In this document: in pieces, positions 17,175-26,129 of the stretch | Position numbering within the stretch: the stretch's first letter is position 1 | Layout: each line of letters opens with the position of its first letter | DNA from: an uncultured Duncaniella sp. | GTDB lineage: Bacteria; Bacteroidota; Bacteroidia; Bacteroidales; Muribaculaceae | Reading direction: 5' to 3' | Length of the DNA: 50,016 nucleotides | Assembly: GCA_958352885.1 (NCBI GenBank) | Contig: CATWQI010000015.1 | Location: forward strand, 1 to 50,016 | Translations under genes and position numbers: made by a program | Notes under the pieces: generated by a model | The model's input: only the letters and a program-made list of their open reading frames with translations | What the model was told of the DNA's origin: nothing | Databases searched by the model: none

Positions 17175-18677
17175 TTATTCCAAAGGGAACAAAGGGAAGA
17201 GAGTTTCTACTAATCGGATTTTCTCTTGGATTGGAAGATTGAAAATATCTTGATTCATCAGTTCGGAATAGATTTCCATATTCGGTCGAATGAATTTTCG
17301 GTGACGCATTCCATTGATAAATGCAGACACATCAATATGCCCCTTGTAATTAACAGAGAGGGAAAGATTATCAACGGTTCTTCCAAACGTGTCGCTGAAC
17401 GATGAATTGGCATCATCCTCTTTATCTTGATAACCGAATGTAATGAGGTTTTCAGTTAGGGTTTTCTGGATGATGCTGCGCCACGGTTGGCTGATACCAT
17501 ATTCGGATGCGTATCGGTTGAAATCTTTGATGGCATCTGCAACCCGGTTTATCATCGCGTTGGCATTCTTAATATCGTTTTGTTTTGCGAAATCGAATAA
17601 GTCTGCTTTTGTAATCTCGCTTGTTTTGCCTCCGATACTCAATCTTCTCTCGATATTAGGGCCGGTTCCGCTTGTATTGAAAATAAAAGTCATATCGTAT
17701 GCCGGAGCCATTCGCCACTTACCATTTTCTTCAAGAAGGAACGCGAAGTTCTTGTTATGATCGTCAGTGTTGTTGGTCATAACATTAAAAGCCATTCGGC
17801 AGAAAAGCTGCTCGATCTCTGACTCCGAAATTGAAAGTTCTCGACATGTTGCCACGAGGTCTTCGTAACTGCGGGCTTCGGGATTCATCGCTGCCAAAGT
17901 CTGCATGTGTACTTTCTTTCCGTGAGTTCTGTCAAATCGTTTCGTAAGAAAATGGTTTATACCGTCAACCGGGAATAACCGACATTCTTCCATAACGATT
18001 CCGGCAGCGATAGCCATATTGTAATAAGCAGTCTCAATTTCAGCAATCGGCATGGACTTATCACCGAATTTCAGGATATAGTAGTCGAAGCCATCAAGTC
18101 CATCCGTTTGTCCTGAGCGGATTTCCCCGGTTTCCTCATTTATGGCAATAATAGCTTTCATCTGCCTTCCACCGGCAGATGTGCCAACCGCGAGAAGTGC
18201 CTGCAAAGTCAGCTCATCATTAGTATTCAGAACTATATTATCCCTGTCTTCAAGAATTTTCAGAGATATATCGTATAGAGATTTGATGTCGATTTTTCGA
18301 TTATGGGTAAGATCATCAGCACATGGTTCATATTCCAAAGCGCCCATTCCTCGTGTGCCTAGAAACATAAGCTTATAAAGCGGAGTAACTTTATTGCGAG
18401 GAATCTTATTATCCTTCACCCATTTATCAAAAAGAGTATTACCCCACGAATCAGGCAATGAGTCTGCGATAAATGGTGGCAAACCCTGATACAGCGGTCG
18501 CTCATCACCATAAATCGGTAAAAGAGCATTACGGTTCTTTGCAGATGACAGCAAAGGAGCAATATCAGGAATATTGTTTAGATCAGGGTTATACATAAAG
18601 TATATCCGTCTCGTCGCTGAGTTCCAAACGAGCCGTCCGATTTCTTCTCCCCATAATTTTACCTTCAGATGCTTCAT
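17175..18677 (-). CDS. hipA: HipA-family serine/threonine kinase toxin
   Basis: This 500-residue protein has the HipA N-terminal subdomain 1 (VKLWGEEIGRLVW; LPDSWGN near residue 74) and the kinase core. The catalytic loop NTDDHNKN lies near residue 303 and the metal-binding Asp in MAPAYD at residue 328. HipA enzymes phosphorylate a translation factor such as GltX and induce growth arrest. The protein is longer than the E. coli form (440 residues), with extra C-terminal sequence after residue 400. It follows its HTH partner by 3 bp, a typical hipBA operon. The gene looks intact. It is only distantly similar to the second HipA at 34688-35815. Confidence 0.88.
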   Translation of the reverse strand: MKHLKVKLWGEEIGRLVWNSATRRIYFMYNPDLNNIPDIAPLLSSAKNRNALLPIYGDERPLYQGLPPFIADSLPDSWGNTLFDKWVKDNKIPRNKVTPLYKLMFLGTRGMGALEYEPCADDLTHNRKIDIKSLYDISLKILEDRDNIVLNTNDELTLQALLAVGTSAGGRQMKAIIAINEETGEIRSGQTDGLDGFDYYILKFGDKSMPIAEIETAYYNMAIAAGIVMEECRLFPVDGINHFLTKRFDRTHGKKVHMQTLAAMNPEARSYEDLVATCRELSISESEIEQLFCRMAFNVMTNNTDDHNKNFAFLLEENGKWRMAPAYDMTFIFNTSGTGPNIERRLSIGGKTSEITKADLFDFAKQNDIKNANAMINRVADAIKDFNRYASEYGISQPWRSIIQKTLTENLITFGYQDKEDDANSSFSDTFGRTVDNLSLSVNYKGHIDVSAFINGMRHRKFIRPNMEIYSELMNQDIFNLPIQEKIRLVETLFPLFPLE

Positions 18678-18680
18678 AAC

Positions 18681-18998
18681 TCACTTTTTAGAAGAGTGTC
18701 TTACTCGCTGAATTTTCTTGTCATTGTCATCATACATATACGGCGATTCCGGCAACTCCGGCAGCAATGACTCCCAATTATCGCTAAGACCTATCACCCT
18801 CATTAATCTCAGTAGGGTGCTGAAAGAAATGTCAGTCATATTGCCGGACTCAAACTTATAGAGAGTAGTCATACCGATTGAGGCAGCCTCGGAGACCTCT
18901 TTACGGGTCATCCTCAACCGCAACCTGTAATCGCGGAACCTTAATCCAAGATTCCGGATTACATCGGGAGTAGTCAGAGACTTATTTGATAATATCAT
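18681..18998 (-). CDS. hipB: HipB-like XRE antitoxin/repressor
   Basis: This 105-residue protein holds a Cro/C1-type HTH (LRMTRKEVSEAASIGMTTLY, then KFESGNMTDISFSTLLRLMR) flanked by short tails, and a basic end (RVRHSSKK). HipB-type proteins bind and inhibit HipA and repress their own operon. It is the first gene of the pair, 3 bp from hipA. Two inverted repeats built from ATTCT/AGAAT lie around its promoter and are likely operators. Confidence 0.85.
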   Translation of the reverse strand: MILSNKSLTTPDVIRNLGLRFRDYRLRLRMTRKEVSEAASIGMTTLYKFESGNMTDISFSTLLRLMRVIGLSDNWESLLPELPESPYMYDDNDKKIQRVRHSSKK

Positions 18999-19033
18999 TA
19001 TAATGATAATTAAAACTAAATATACGCTATAAT

Positions 19034-19045
19034 ATTCTGTAGAAT
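19034..19045. promoter_or_regulatory. hipB operator O1 (ATTCTGTAGAAT)
   Basis: ATTCT-GT-AGAAT is a short perfect inverted repeat 36 bp upstream of the hipB start. It lies where transcription should begin, just downstream of the -7 box at 19054-19061, a classic repressor position. Confidence 0.55.
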
Positions 19046-19053
19046 GATATTTA

Positions 19054-19084
19054 CAAAATTATTCAAAAATCTCCAACCTGCAAA
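19054..19084 (-). promoter_or_regulatory. hipBA promoter
   Basis: The minus strand reads TTTG (19084-19081), 19 bases, TAATTTTG (19061-19054), an exact Bacteroidetes promoter. It is flanked on both sides by ATTCT/AGAAT repeats. Confidence 0.65.
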
Positions 19085-19086
19085 AT

Positions 19087-19110
19087 ATTCTACCCAAAGA
19101 ACTGTAGAAT
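19087..19110. promoter_or_regulatory. hipB operator O2 (ATTCTAC-10-GTAGAAT)
   Basis: ATTCTAC and GTAGAAT form a 7-bp inverted repeat with a 10-base spacer, 2 bases upstream of the -33 element. It shares half-sites with O1, so two dimers could bracket the promoter. Confidence 0.5.
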
Positions 19111-19254
19111 TAACTTATACACTTTATCACCACGGTAATAATTACGGCGGTAATAAAATTTGCGACTAGCTCTAAGGGAATTTCATTGCAAAAATGCTCG
19201 GCAGATTCAAATATATGCTGTAACTTTATGTTATATAAGAAATCCGTTTAATTG

Positions 19255-20016
19255 ATGAAGATACAGTATTGCTCCGATCTGCACATGGAGTTTCATGATA
19301 ATATGCGCTTCATGAAATCACTGCCACTGGAGGTGGTCGGCGATGTGCTTGTCATTGCTGGAGATGTTGGTTATCTCGTTGACACGACAATCCCGCACTT
19401 AAGATTCTGGAAATGGGCTTCTGAAAACTACCGTCAGGTGCTTATGGTTGCTGGAAATCATGAATACTATAACAACGGAGATATTGCAGTACAAGGCGAG
19501 AGCTGGCAAAAGATGTTCTTACCAAATGTCGTTTACTATCACAACAAAGTAGCAAGGATTGATAACGTAGATTTAATTCTATCAACATTATGGTCAAGAA
19601 TACCACCTGTTGATGAATTCGCCATTCAGAATGGAATGAACGACTACACCTAGATTCTTTATAACAAGCGACGTCTCATTCCTCAGAACATCAATGATGA
19701 GTTTGAGAGAAACCTCGCGTTTATCAAGCAGTCGGTAAGCGAAAACGATGCCGAAAAGATTGTTGTAGTTACGCACCATCTACCAACATTCGCAGCTATC
19801 GAAGATAGACACAAAGGAAGTGTACTGAATGCCGCCTACGCCACTGAACTCGGCAACTACATTGCAGACAGCCGAATCTCCGCATGGATTTATGGCCACT
19901 CCCATCATCGTACCGACCTGATGATTGGCAACACCCACCTTGTCAGCAACCCCCTCGGCTACCTCTTATGTGGCAAAAACACCAACTTTGACGATTCCGC
20001 AGTCATAGAAGTTTGA
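19255..20016 (+). pseudogene. Metallophosphoesterase with in-frame TAG (copy 3)
   Basis: The frame encodes a 253-codon metallophosphoesterase with YCSDLHMEF, IAGDVGYLV, VAGNHEYYN, THHLPTF and YGHSHHRTD. TAG at 19651-19653 interrupts it at codon 133, where copy 2 reads CAG (MNDCAQNLYN against MNDYT-stop-ILYN). A single C to T change is the simplest cause. All active-site blocks are otherwise kept, so the loss is recent or the gene is read through. It lies alone on the plus strand, between hipB and the PARIS-like pair. About 225 bp of AT-rich sequence after it (20017-20242) holds nothing I can name. Confidence 0.85.
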
Positions 20017-20242
20017 TTTAATAAACTTTTGCAATAATGATATGCCACATAATAGACTCTACAACCATTCAAAGTATAGGAGAATTTTTTAAGGATTCTT
20101 CCTTTCCTGCATATTCAACTTATATATCAATCTTTTATCCGAACTAACATTTTGTAATACAGAATCTGGAGGGTTCGAATTATCATGTATTCATCCTGCT
20201 GAGTGTTGTCCTCAATAAACATAATCTTACTTGTGACTAATT

Positions 20243-21118
20243 CTATCTATAAAAAAAATCCTTTGAATATTTTTTACACCATAATTCTATTGCTTCGAAT
20301 AATTTTGATTGTTTTAGCAAGTCTACATTATAAGCGGAGCTTACCGCTATGTCAACCACATCTGAAGTTATATAATTTTCGCTCAATTTATATTTCCTTC
20401 GAAGAATATAAACCATTACATAAGTTATATCGTGACCATTTGAAAGATGCTCGGAAGGCAATTCTTCTTTGCTTATATTAATAAATTCATCAGAAATATC
20501 TTCTATTTTAGGCATAGGTTTTGAACTATTCGAAGTTGAAAAACGATGTATGTATTGAATTAATTTTTCATCTCCTTCATAATTGCCTGAAGTATTGATT
20601 ATTCTCTCATATTTTGGCAACTCAATATCATGATTTTTATTATATTTTTTAAATACTAATCCCCAATTATTTTTATGCGAAGCAAGTTTTAAATAACCGA
20701 TTCTGTTTGTTATATCCAAGGCGGATACCAATACATCTTTTGAAGATATTTTAATACGATTTCTTTTATCAATAGTTTTAAGAGCAAAATCCCATGCCGG
20801 ACTCATATACATCATCATCTCAATGTCATGAAAGTCGGTAAAAAAAATATTTTCTTCAGTTATTGATTTATACGGATATAATTCTTCGAAATCTCGATCA
20901 ATTACGCCAATACAATTAGTCGATAGCTCTGCGTCATTAAACTTTCGGACGCAATTAACTACATTTTCCCATCCATTTAGCTGTTGAATTTGAATCAAAT
21001 CCCTATTGATATATTTTTTCCAGAAATTTTCATCTGATACACCTTCTACAAAGAAGTAGTTTTTTCCAGACATACGGCTGGCGGTAACCCATGCGGCAAT
21101 ATCTCTTCCCTCAGCCAT
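20243..21118 (-). CDS. ariB: AriB-like DUF4435 TOPRIM protein (PARIS)
   Basis: The protein of 291 residues starts MAEGRDIAAW two bases after the stop of the ATPase gene, so I prefer this start to one at 21157 inside that gene. It has a TOPRIM-like pattern: FFVEGVSDENF with Glu25 and GVIDRDFEE with Asp74 and Asp76. This fits DUF4435, the effector (AriB) of PARIS systems, where it is released from AriA upon sensing phage anti-restriction proteins and acts as a nuclease, in known cases on tRNA. The active residues look intact. The gene is very AT-rich compared with its flanks. Confidence 0.8.
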   Translation of the reverse strand: MAEGRDIAAWVTASRMSGKNYFFVEGVSDENFWKKYINRDLIQIQQLNGWENVVNCVRKFNDAELSTNCIGVIDRDFEELYPYKSITEENIFFTDFHDIEMMMYMSPAWDFALKTIDKRNRIKISSKDVLVSALDITNRIGYLKLASHKNNWGLVFKKYNKNHDIELPKYERIINTSGNYEGDEKLIQYIHRFSTSNSSKPMPKIEDISDEFINISKEELPSEHLSNGHDITYVMVYILRRKYKLSENYITSDVVDIAVSSAYNVDLLKQSKLFEAIELWCKKYSKDFFYR

Positions 21119-21120
21119 TG

Positions 21121-22407
21121 TTATTCTTCTCCTGATAATGTTTGTACAAGACTCCAATTATCTCCAATAATATCTGGAGAATGAGTTGAGATAACCAATG
21201 AGATCCCAGATTCCCTGGCTATTTCTTTTAAATCATCAATTAATCGTTGTTGCCATGCAATATGTAACGATATCTCTGGTTCATCAATTAAAACTATATC
21301 ATTTTGATTAGTCTTAAATAATAAATTATAGAATATGATTAATTCGTTTTGTTCTCCTGACGAGAGGTTTATAAGATTGATTTTTCTACCGCTGTTATTA
21401 GACTTGATAATAAATCCCTCTTTTTTATCTATATAAAGTTTTTTATATTTAAATCTCTTATTTATGATATTTAATAATATCTCCAGTTTTCTTGCTGTAT
21501 CTTTAAAAATATCTAGTTTCTTCTTATTGTCGGTTATATAGAGATTTAAGATAGACAATGCATTGGGGTCACTAAGAGTCTCAAAAGACTTGTTAATAAC
21601 CTCGTCGTCCTGTTTGTCAATTATACCAACTGAATTCAATAAGCTTCTATATTGATTTAATTTAGTAATCTCATCAATAATATCACTTATATTATTTAAT
21701 GTATCTTTGGGTTTCTGACTTTTGAGAGCTTTGATAAGTCGAATCGGGAAGGTACTATCTAACTGTATTGACTGTGCTGTGAAAAGAGCATTATTATCTT
21801 GTAATATTTTCACTAACTCATCAGAATAGGTTTTTACCATATATTCCAATGACTTTCCGTCACGTTCTTTCTCGTAATCTGTTCGATACAATCTTTGTGT
21901 TTGTACGAATATTACATGATTATCAGCTATAACGTTATTGAACCAATCAGGATGGTTATCAGATTTATCGAGTGGATCGATACCGTATCTATGAATTATG
22001 TCTTCTCTGGATACGGGTCTACCTATTCGTCTGTCGAACCATTCATTCTCAGATGTTTGAATAATAAATTTTCGATAAAAGAAGGAAGGATTGTCTTTCG
22101 ACGGCTTAATCTCAAATTCCTCATTAAGAGTTTGATTTTTAATGATTATAGAATTTTCATCTTTCTTATACAGGATCCATTTGGTTCTTGAGAATGAAAG
22201 TTCTATTGAATCGAAATCAATGGTAAACAGGTAATCAAATTTTTTAGAAAAAATAGAATCAATTATTTTTAATATTGTAGTTTTACCAATCCCATTTTCT
22301 CCGATTACTATAACAACTCCGTCATTATTTAATCGTATTTCATGATTAAAAGTATGAAATAGACCATTGACCGAAATTTTGGATATTTTTACGTTCTTAT
22401 TTACCAT
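21121..22407 (-). CDS. ariA: AriA-like ABC/AAA_15 ATPase (PARIS)
   Basis: This 428-residue ATPase has Walker A GENGIGKT (residues 36-43), the ABC-type signature LSSGEQ (348-353), Walker B IVLIDEP (about 371-377) and an H-loop STHS (407-410), with a helical insertion between. This is the AAA_15/21 OLD-like layout of AriA. Together with the DUF4435 gene directly downstream it makes a complete two-gene PARIS-like system (phage anti-restriction-induced system). A Bacteroidetes -7 box (TAATTTTG) lies about 20 bases upstream of the ATG. Other ATPase/TOPRIM pairs such as Gabija are less likely because the TOPRIM partner here is a separate small DUF4435 protein. Confidence 0.82.
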   Translation of the reverse strand: MVNKNVKISKISVNGLFHTFNHEIRLNNDGVVIVIGENGIGKTTILKIIDSIFSKKFDYLFTIDFDSIELSFSRTKWILYKKDENSIIIKNQTLNEEFEIKPSKDNPSFFYRKFIIQTSENEWFDRRIGRPVSREDIIHRYGIDPLDKSDNHPDWFNNVIADNHVIFVQTQRLYRTDYEKERDGKSLEYMVKTYSDELVKILQDNNALFTAQSIQLDSTFPIRLIKALKSQKPKDTLNNISDIIDEITKLNQYRSLLNSVGIIDKQDDEVINKSFETLSDPNALSILNLYITDNKKKLDIFKDTARKLEILLNIINKRFKYKKLYIDKKEGFIIKSNNSGRKINLINLSSGEQNELIIFYNLLFKTNQNDIVLIDEPEISLHIAWQQRLIDDLKEIARESGISLVISTHSPDIIGDNWSLVQTLSGEE

Positions 22408-22427
22408 GACTAAATGTTGTTTTTTTG

Positions 22428-22435
22428 CAAAATTA
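22428..22435 (-). promoter_or_regulatory. -7 box of the ariAB operon
   Basis: The minus strand reads TAATTTTG, 20 bases before the ariA ATG. No clear -33 TTTG is seen at the standard spacing. Confidence 0.5.
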
Positions 22436-22505
22436 GTAAAATTTTTATCAATTAATGATATTATCTCATATATTTTGGATTATTAGATTCAGTTAAATAG
22501 AGTAA

Positions 22506-23596
22506 TTATAATTCATTTTCCTCGGTCATAGGCGCCGTTTTTGTAGAACTGATTTCCCACCAGCCATTACGACGGCCGTTTCGGCGGATAATGATTCCTT
22601 TCTCTACGGGAGCAGAAGTGATGGTCTTTACTGTGCGTTCTGATTTACGGATTGTTGATGCCATTTCTTTTTGAGTCATCTTGGGATTAGCCTCGATGCA
22701 CCGAAGCACAGCTGTTTCTTCCAAAGTGCAATTCAAAGTGCAAATATTGCTCTTTGGGCTATCTTCTGTTGCACTTTGAGCGGTTGTTTTTGGAAGGGAT
22801 GAACCGACAAGCATATCACGGTTGCGGAGTTCATTCTTCTCGCCGAGGATAACGTTACGCAGGAATAATTCGATAAATTCGGTTGTTGGTGAGATATTCA
22901 ATCCTTTGTATGATGCCCTGACGAGTGCATTACGGAAATACCATGAATGTTCTTTGAACATATCATTGGTCGCCGGAATACCCATTGAGCGGAGATACTT
23001 TATCAGAAATACCGCAGTTGTTCGGGTATTCCCCTCACGGAAAGGGTGGATTTGCCATAGATCCGCTACAAACTGAGACAAATGCTTGATAACCTCAGTC
23101 ATTGGTCGATTTGAATAATCAAATTCTTTCTCCCGTGATAGGTCATATCGATGGCTTCGCGTAAGTCAACAGCCGGTTGGTAGCTTACTGAGGCATTTCC
23201 TCCAAGTACCCATTCCTTTTTGCTAAGTTCTACCATTCGCAACTGTCCGGCAAACTTGAATATTCCTTCAAAGATACGTCGATGAATTGAGGTCAATCCA
23301 ACTAATGAGAATGCAAACGACGGCTCACTGAGAATCTTAGCGATGTTGACTGACGCTTTGTCTCCCTCTTCATCAACTTCATCATGTCCTGATTTAGTCT
23401 CATAATAAACCTTGATGCGTTCACGAGCCTCATCAATGGTAATGTCTCCTTCGATGTGTTGACGCGCAGTGTTGAGTAGATATGTTGAAACTTTCAACCC
23501 ATCTACATCTTGAAGACCGATTGCCGTTTGCCAAGCATCAGCCTTCTCCTTCTGTCCCGGCTCACCGTGAACTATATACTCGTCAAATTCGCTCAT
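22506..23596 (-). pseudogene. Fic-family AMP transferase gene broken by a frameshift
   Basis: The N-terminal frame (23596 to 23099) reads MSEFDEYIVHGEPGQKEKAD and HRRIFEGIFKFAGQLR, the start of a Fic fold. The C-terminal frame (from 23102) holds the catalytic motif HPFREGNTRT and a winged-helix tail (MTQKEMASTIRKSERTVK). Near 23150 the sequence changes frame: reading one base off restores DLSREKEFDYSNRPMTEVIK, exactly what a continuous Fic protein should have. A 1-bp deletion is therefore the likely lesion. The frames overlap as ATGA, so the two halves could still be made separately, but the Fic core would be split. It follows the second Fic gene by 5 bp. Confidence 0.8.
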
Positions 23597-23601
23597 AACT
23601 T

Positions 23602-24645
23602 TTATTTAAGGATAACCCATCGACCGGTTTTGTCTGAACCTTCCCTTTCTATGTAACCTAATTTCTTAAGATCTCTGGTTGCTCGCTTGGCAGTTGATTC
23701 GGAGATGTTGATGATTTCCATAAGTTGTGAATGGGTAATTTCCGGATTTTTTTGAATGGCTATGTAGATCCTCTTCAAACCTTCCTTCATTTCATTTACA
23801 GTGTCATTCTGCGAATTTACAGTGTCACTTACAGTATCAGGTTGCAGATTTACAGTGTCATTTTCTTGATACTGTATAACTCGGCGGTTGAGGTTTGCGA
23901 TGTGATGACATAGCATAACATCCTGAGCTATGGTAGAATCTTCATTCTCACGGCTGTCAACCAAAGATTGGATATATTCTCCCTTGTCTTCTTTTCTTAC
24001 GATGGAGGGAATGAGACCCAACTGACATTGAATCATATTCATTACTAATCTGGTAGTGCGTCCATTGCCATCAACCCAAGGGTGAATAGTTGCGAGTCGA
24101 AAGTGAGCCTCAAAACTCAGACGATAGCAAGCTGCTATATCTGTCTTGTCTATATTGGCAATTTCATCGTTAAGCCATTTGCAGAAGTCCTCCACGGCGC
24201 GTGGAACTTTGTTATAGGCAAGATAGCTTCTCCCTCCTATACCAGCACTGACATTGCACAGGCGGAACTCGCCCTTGGATGAATCAAATTGTCCGGCAAT
24301 AGTGGAGTATTCGCTTCCTGTCCGACGCATTACAAGTGCCGATAGCTGTTGCAATTGCTGCGGAGTGTATGTCGGATTTTCAGAGGCAATTCTGAAAGCA
24401 TGAAGATACGCGTCTTTTAGATCGACATTCATCATCTGTTCAGTCAGAGAACGTCCTTTTGCGGCAATGCCCTCATCGAAAAGAAGTTGATTCTCGATCT
24501 CAGTAACAGTAGAACCCTCAATAGCCGTTGAATGTGTCACGATGGAATAGAGGTAGAACTTCTGATAGTCCACCTGATCTTCAACTCCCGAAGCCAAATA
24601 AGCCTTCAGAGCCTTCTCAATCTGTATGTCATGATCTTTATCCAT
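23602..24645 (-). CDS. Fic-family protein with N-terminal inhibitory helix
   Basis: This 347-residue protein has the Fic motif HPWVDGNGR (residues 188-196), which transfers AMP to target hydroxyls. The inhibitory motif S39-x3-E43-G44 (STAIEGS) lies near the N-terminus, as in class II Fic proteins that are self-inhibited. A linker with repeated DTVN units (about residues 260-285) leads to a C-terminal winged helix (HSQLMEIINISESTAKRAT). It is intact. It sits between an intact-length N-terminus of the neighbouring Fic gene and a second copy of that N-terminus (24685-24855), so direct repeats flank it. Confidence 0.87.
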   Translation of the reverse strand: MDKDHDIQIEKALKAYLASGVEDQVDYQKFYLYSIVTHSTAIEGSTVTEIENQLLFDEGIAAKGRSLTEQMMNVDLKDAYLHAFRIASENPTYTPQQLQQLSALVMRRTGSEYSTIAGQFDSSKGEFRLCNVSAGIGGRSYLAYNKVPRAVEDFCKWLNDEIANIDKTDIAACYRLSFEAHFRLATIHPWVDGNGRTTRLVMNMIQCQLGLIPSIVRKEDKGEYIQSLVDSRENEDSTIAQDVMLCHHIANLNRRVIQYQENDTVNLQPDTVSDTVNSQNDTVNEMKEGLKRIYIAIQKNPEITHSQLMEIINISESTAKRATRDLKKLGYIEREGSDKTGRWVILK

Positions 24646-24684
24646 TATTCTTTAACTATTATACTTCTTAATGAGGTTTACTTT

Positions 24685-24855
24685 TTAAACATCAATGGTA
24701 ATGTCTCCTTCAATGTGTTGATGCGCGGTATCAAGCAGATAGGTTGAAACCTTCAACCCATCTACATCCTGAAGACCGATTGCAGCTTGCCAAGCATGAG
24801 CCTTCTCCCTCTTTCCCGGTTCGCCGTGAACTATGTACTCGTCAAATTCGCTCAT
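24685..24855 (-). pseudogene. Duplicated N-terminus of the neighbouring Fic gene
   Basis: The frame reads MSEFDEYIVHGEPGKREKAH and ends after DITIDV at 56 residues. It matches the first 55 codons of the frameshifted Fic gene (23440-23596) with about 90 percent base identity. It is a partial duplication in direct orientation, 1.25 kb away, bracketing the intact Fic gene. The stretch from 24856 to 25013 shows only short AT-rich repeats such as TTATACCGATCTTC twice. Confidence 0.8.
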
Positions 24856-25013
24856 ATCTCTTTAATCAATGCGTTGGCATCTTACAATTCTATTGTTATC
24901 TACTAATTGCGAGCGCGTTACTCTACTCCCGGTTCCCCAGAAGTAAGATACTGTTCAAATTTCTTATACCGATCTTCTTCCTTATACCGATCTTCGTATG
25001 CCATACTTTTGTC

Positions 25014-26069
25014 CTAATTTTGTTCAATTGGCAAATATGATAGATCCGATCTAAGATAACCATCAATATTAAAGAATTGTGTTGATGTATACCATTCAAA
25101 TATTCTAGGTTCAAAATGGCATATTCCATCTGAGATATTATCTCTAACATGATATTCAGTCATTGGAAGCCCCATACAACTCACACCTCCAATATTGGGG
25201 CTATGTATAAGAGTAGAACATGGCTGAGGATAGGTAAGTAAGAATGAAGTGGCTAATTCATCATCATATTCGTCGTTATTATCTAATGCGGGCAACACTA
25301 TATTAGATGCCATCCATGAAAATTCGGGTTTATAGTTATTTATCTTTGTGCTAAAATATCTTATACCCTTTAAATGGGTATTATTAATGATTGATTGAAG
25401 GATAATATTTGATATAATATATTCTTCTTTGAAAGGGCTTTGTGGATATTTTGTTGTGTAAGAAGTTGCTAACACAAAGGGATAAAATAGAAGCTTTCCA
25501 ATATTATTATGTTCTTCTAAAATAGAATCAAGTCGAATGGCTAAATCAAGAACTTTTATCTCTTTGTTAGCTCTAAAGGATGCACACCAAAGATTAGAAA
25601 AATTAGGCTTATTTAATTCGAGCCATGCGGTAAAGGCACACCCTGATAAATATAAACATGGAACACCTGTGATGGAAAATCTTTGTTGTTCAACTTTATG
25701 TCTGAGAGAATAAGGTATATGAAAAATATCACGACGATAAACCAAATCCAATTCAGAATAGCGTAATCTCACTAGCGGAGTATTGTAATTAAGAATATAA
25801 GAGGGTAAATCAATACTATCTTTCTCATCAATTATTAATTTGCTAATACGATTGTACGCATCCTGGGAATTAGCACGTTTGATATCCATTATGGCGGATA
25901 ATATTGATTTATTAGTATTTTCTATCTTTCGTATAATATATTTATCAGACGTAATATTACTCTTTACAAACTCCACATATTCATCTAATCGCTTATTTAG
26001 CGAATCAAAGTATGACGAATTTCCGCTATTAAATGGAGGTATAAGGTTATTGACTGAAGAGATTAACAT
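25014..26069 (-). CDS. RES-domain protein
   Basis: This 351-residue protein contains a RES-like core: LVYRRDIFHIPYSLRHKV, then RFSITGVPCLYLSG and TAWLELNKP, giving the conserved Arg, Glu and later Ser. RES toxins degrade NAD+, usually with a Xre antitoxin; Bacteroidetes also have longer RES proteins of this kind with an N-terminal helical domain and without an adjacent antitoxin. The N-terminal 100 residues here are helical. It is 60 bp downstream of the methyltransferase/HIT gene on the same strand and may be the last gene of that cassette. I see no Xre partner next to it; the Xre gene at 28904-29125 is the only candidate. Confidence 0.7.
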   Translation of the reverse strand: MLISSVNNLIPPFNSGNSSYFDSLNKRLDEYVEFVKSNITSDKYIIRKIENTNKSILSAIMDIKRANSQDAYNRISKLIIDEKDSIDLPSYILNYNTPLVRLRYSELDLVYRRDIFHIPYSLRHKVEQQRFSITGVPCLYLSGCAFTAWLELNKPNFSNLWCASFRANKEIKVLDLAIRLDSILEEHNNIGKLLFYPFVLATSYTTKYPQSPFKEEYIISNIILQSIINNTHLKGIRYFSTKINNYKPEFSWMASNIVLPALDNNDEYDDELATSFLLTYPQPCSTLIHSPNIGGVSCMGLPMTEYHVRDNISDGICHFEPRIFEWYTSTQFFNIDGYLRSDLSYLPIEQN

Positions 26070-26129
26070 TATAAAATTATTTTTGGAGATTTCGAGTAAA
26101 CAATAAAGTCAATTTTTTATTTAATTTGA

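Noticed and set aside
20203..20481. Plus-strand hydrophobic frame of 92 codons
   Set aside because: It is antisense to the AT-rich end of the ariB gene; the hydrophobic look comes from poly-A/T codons read backwards.
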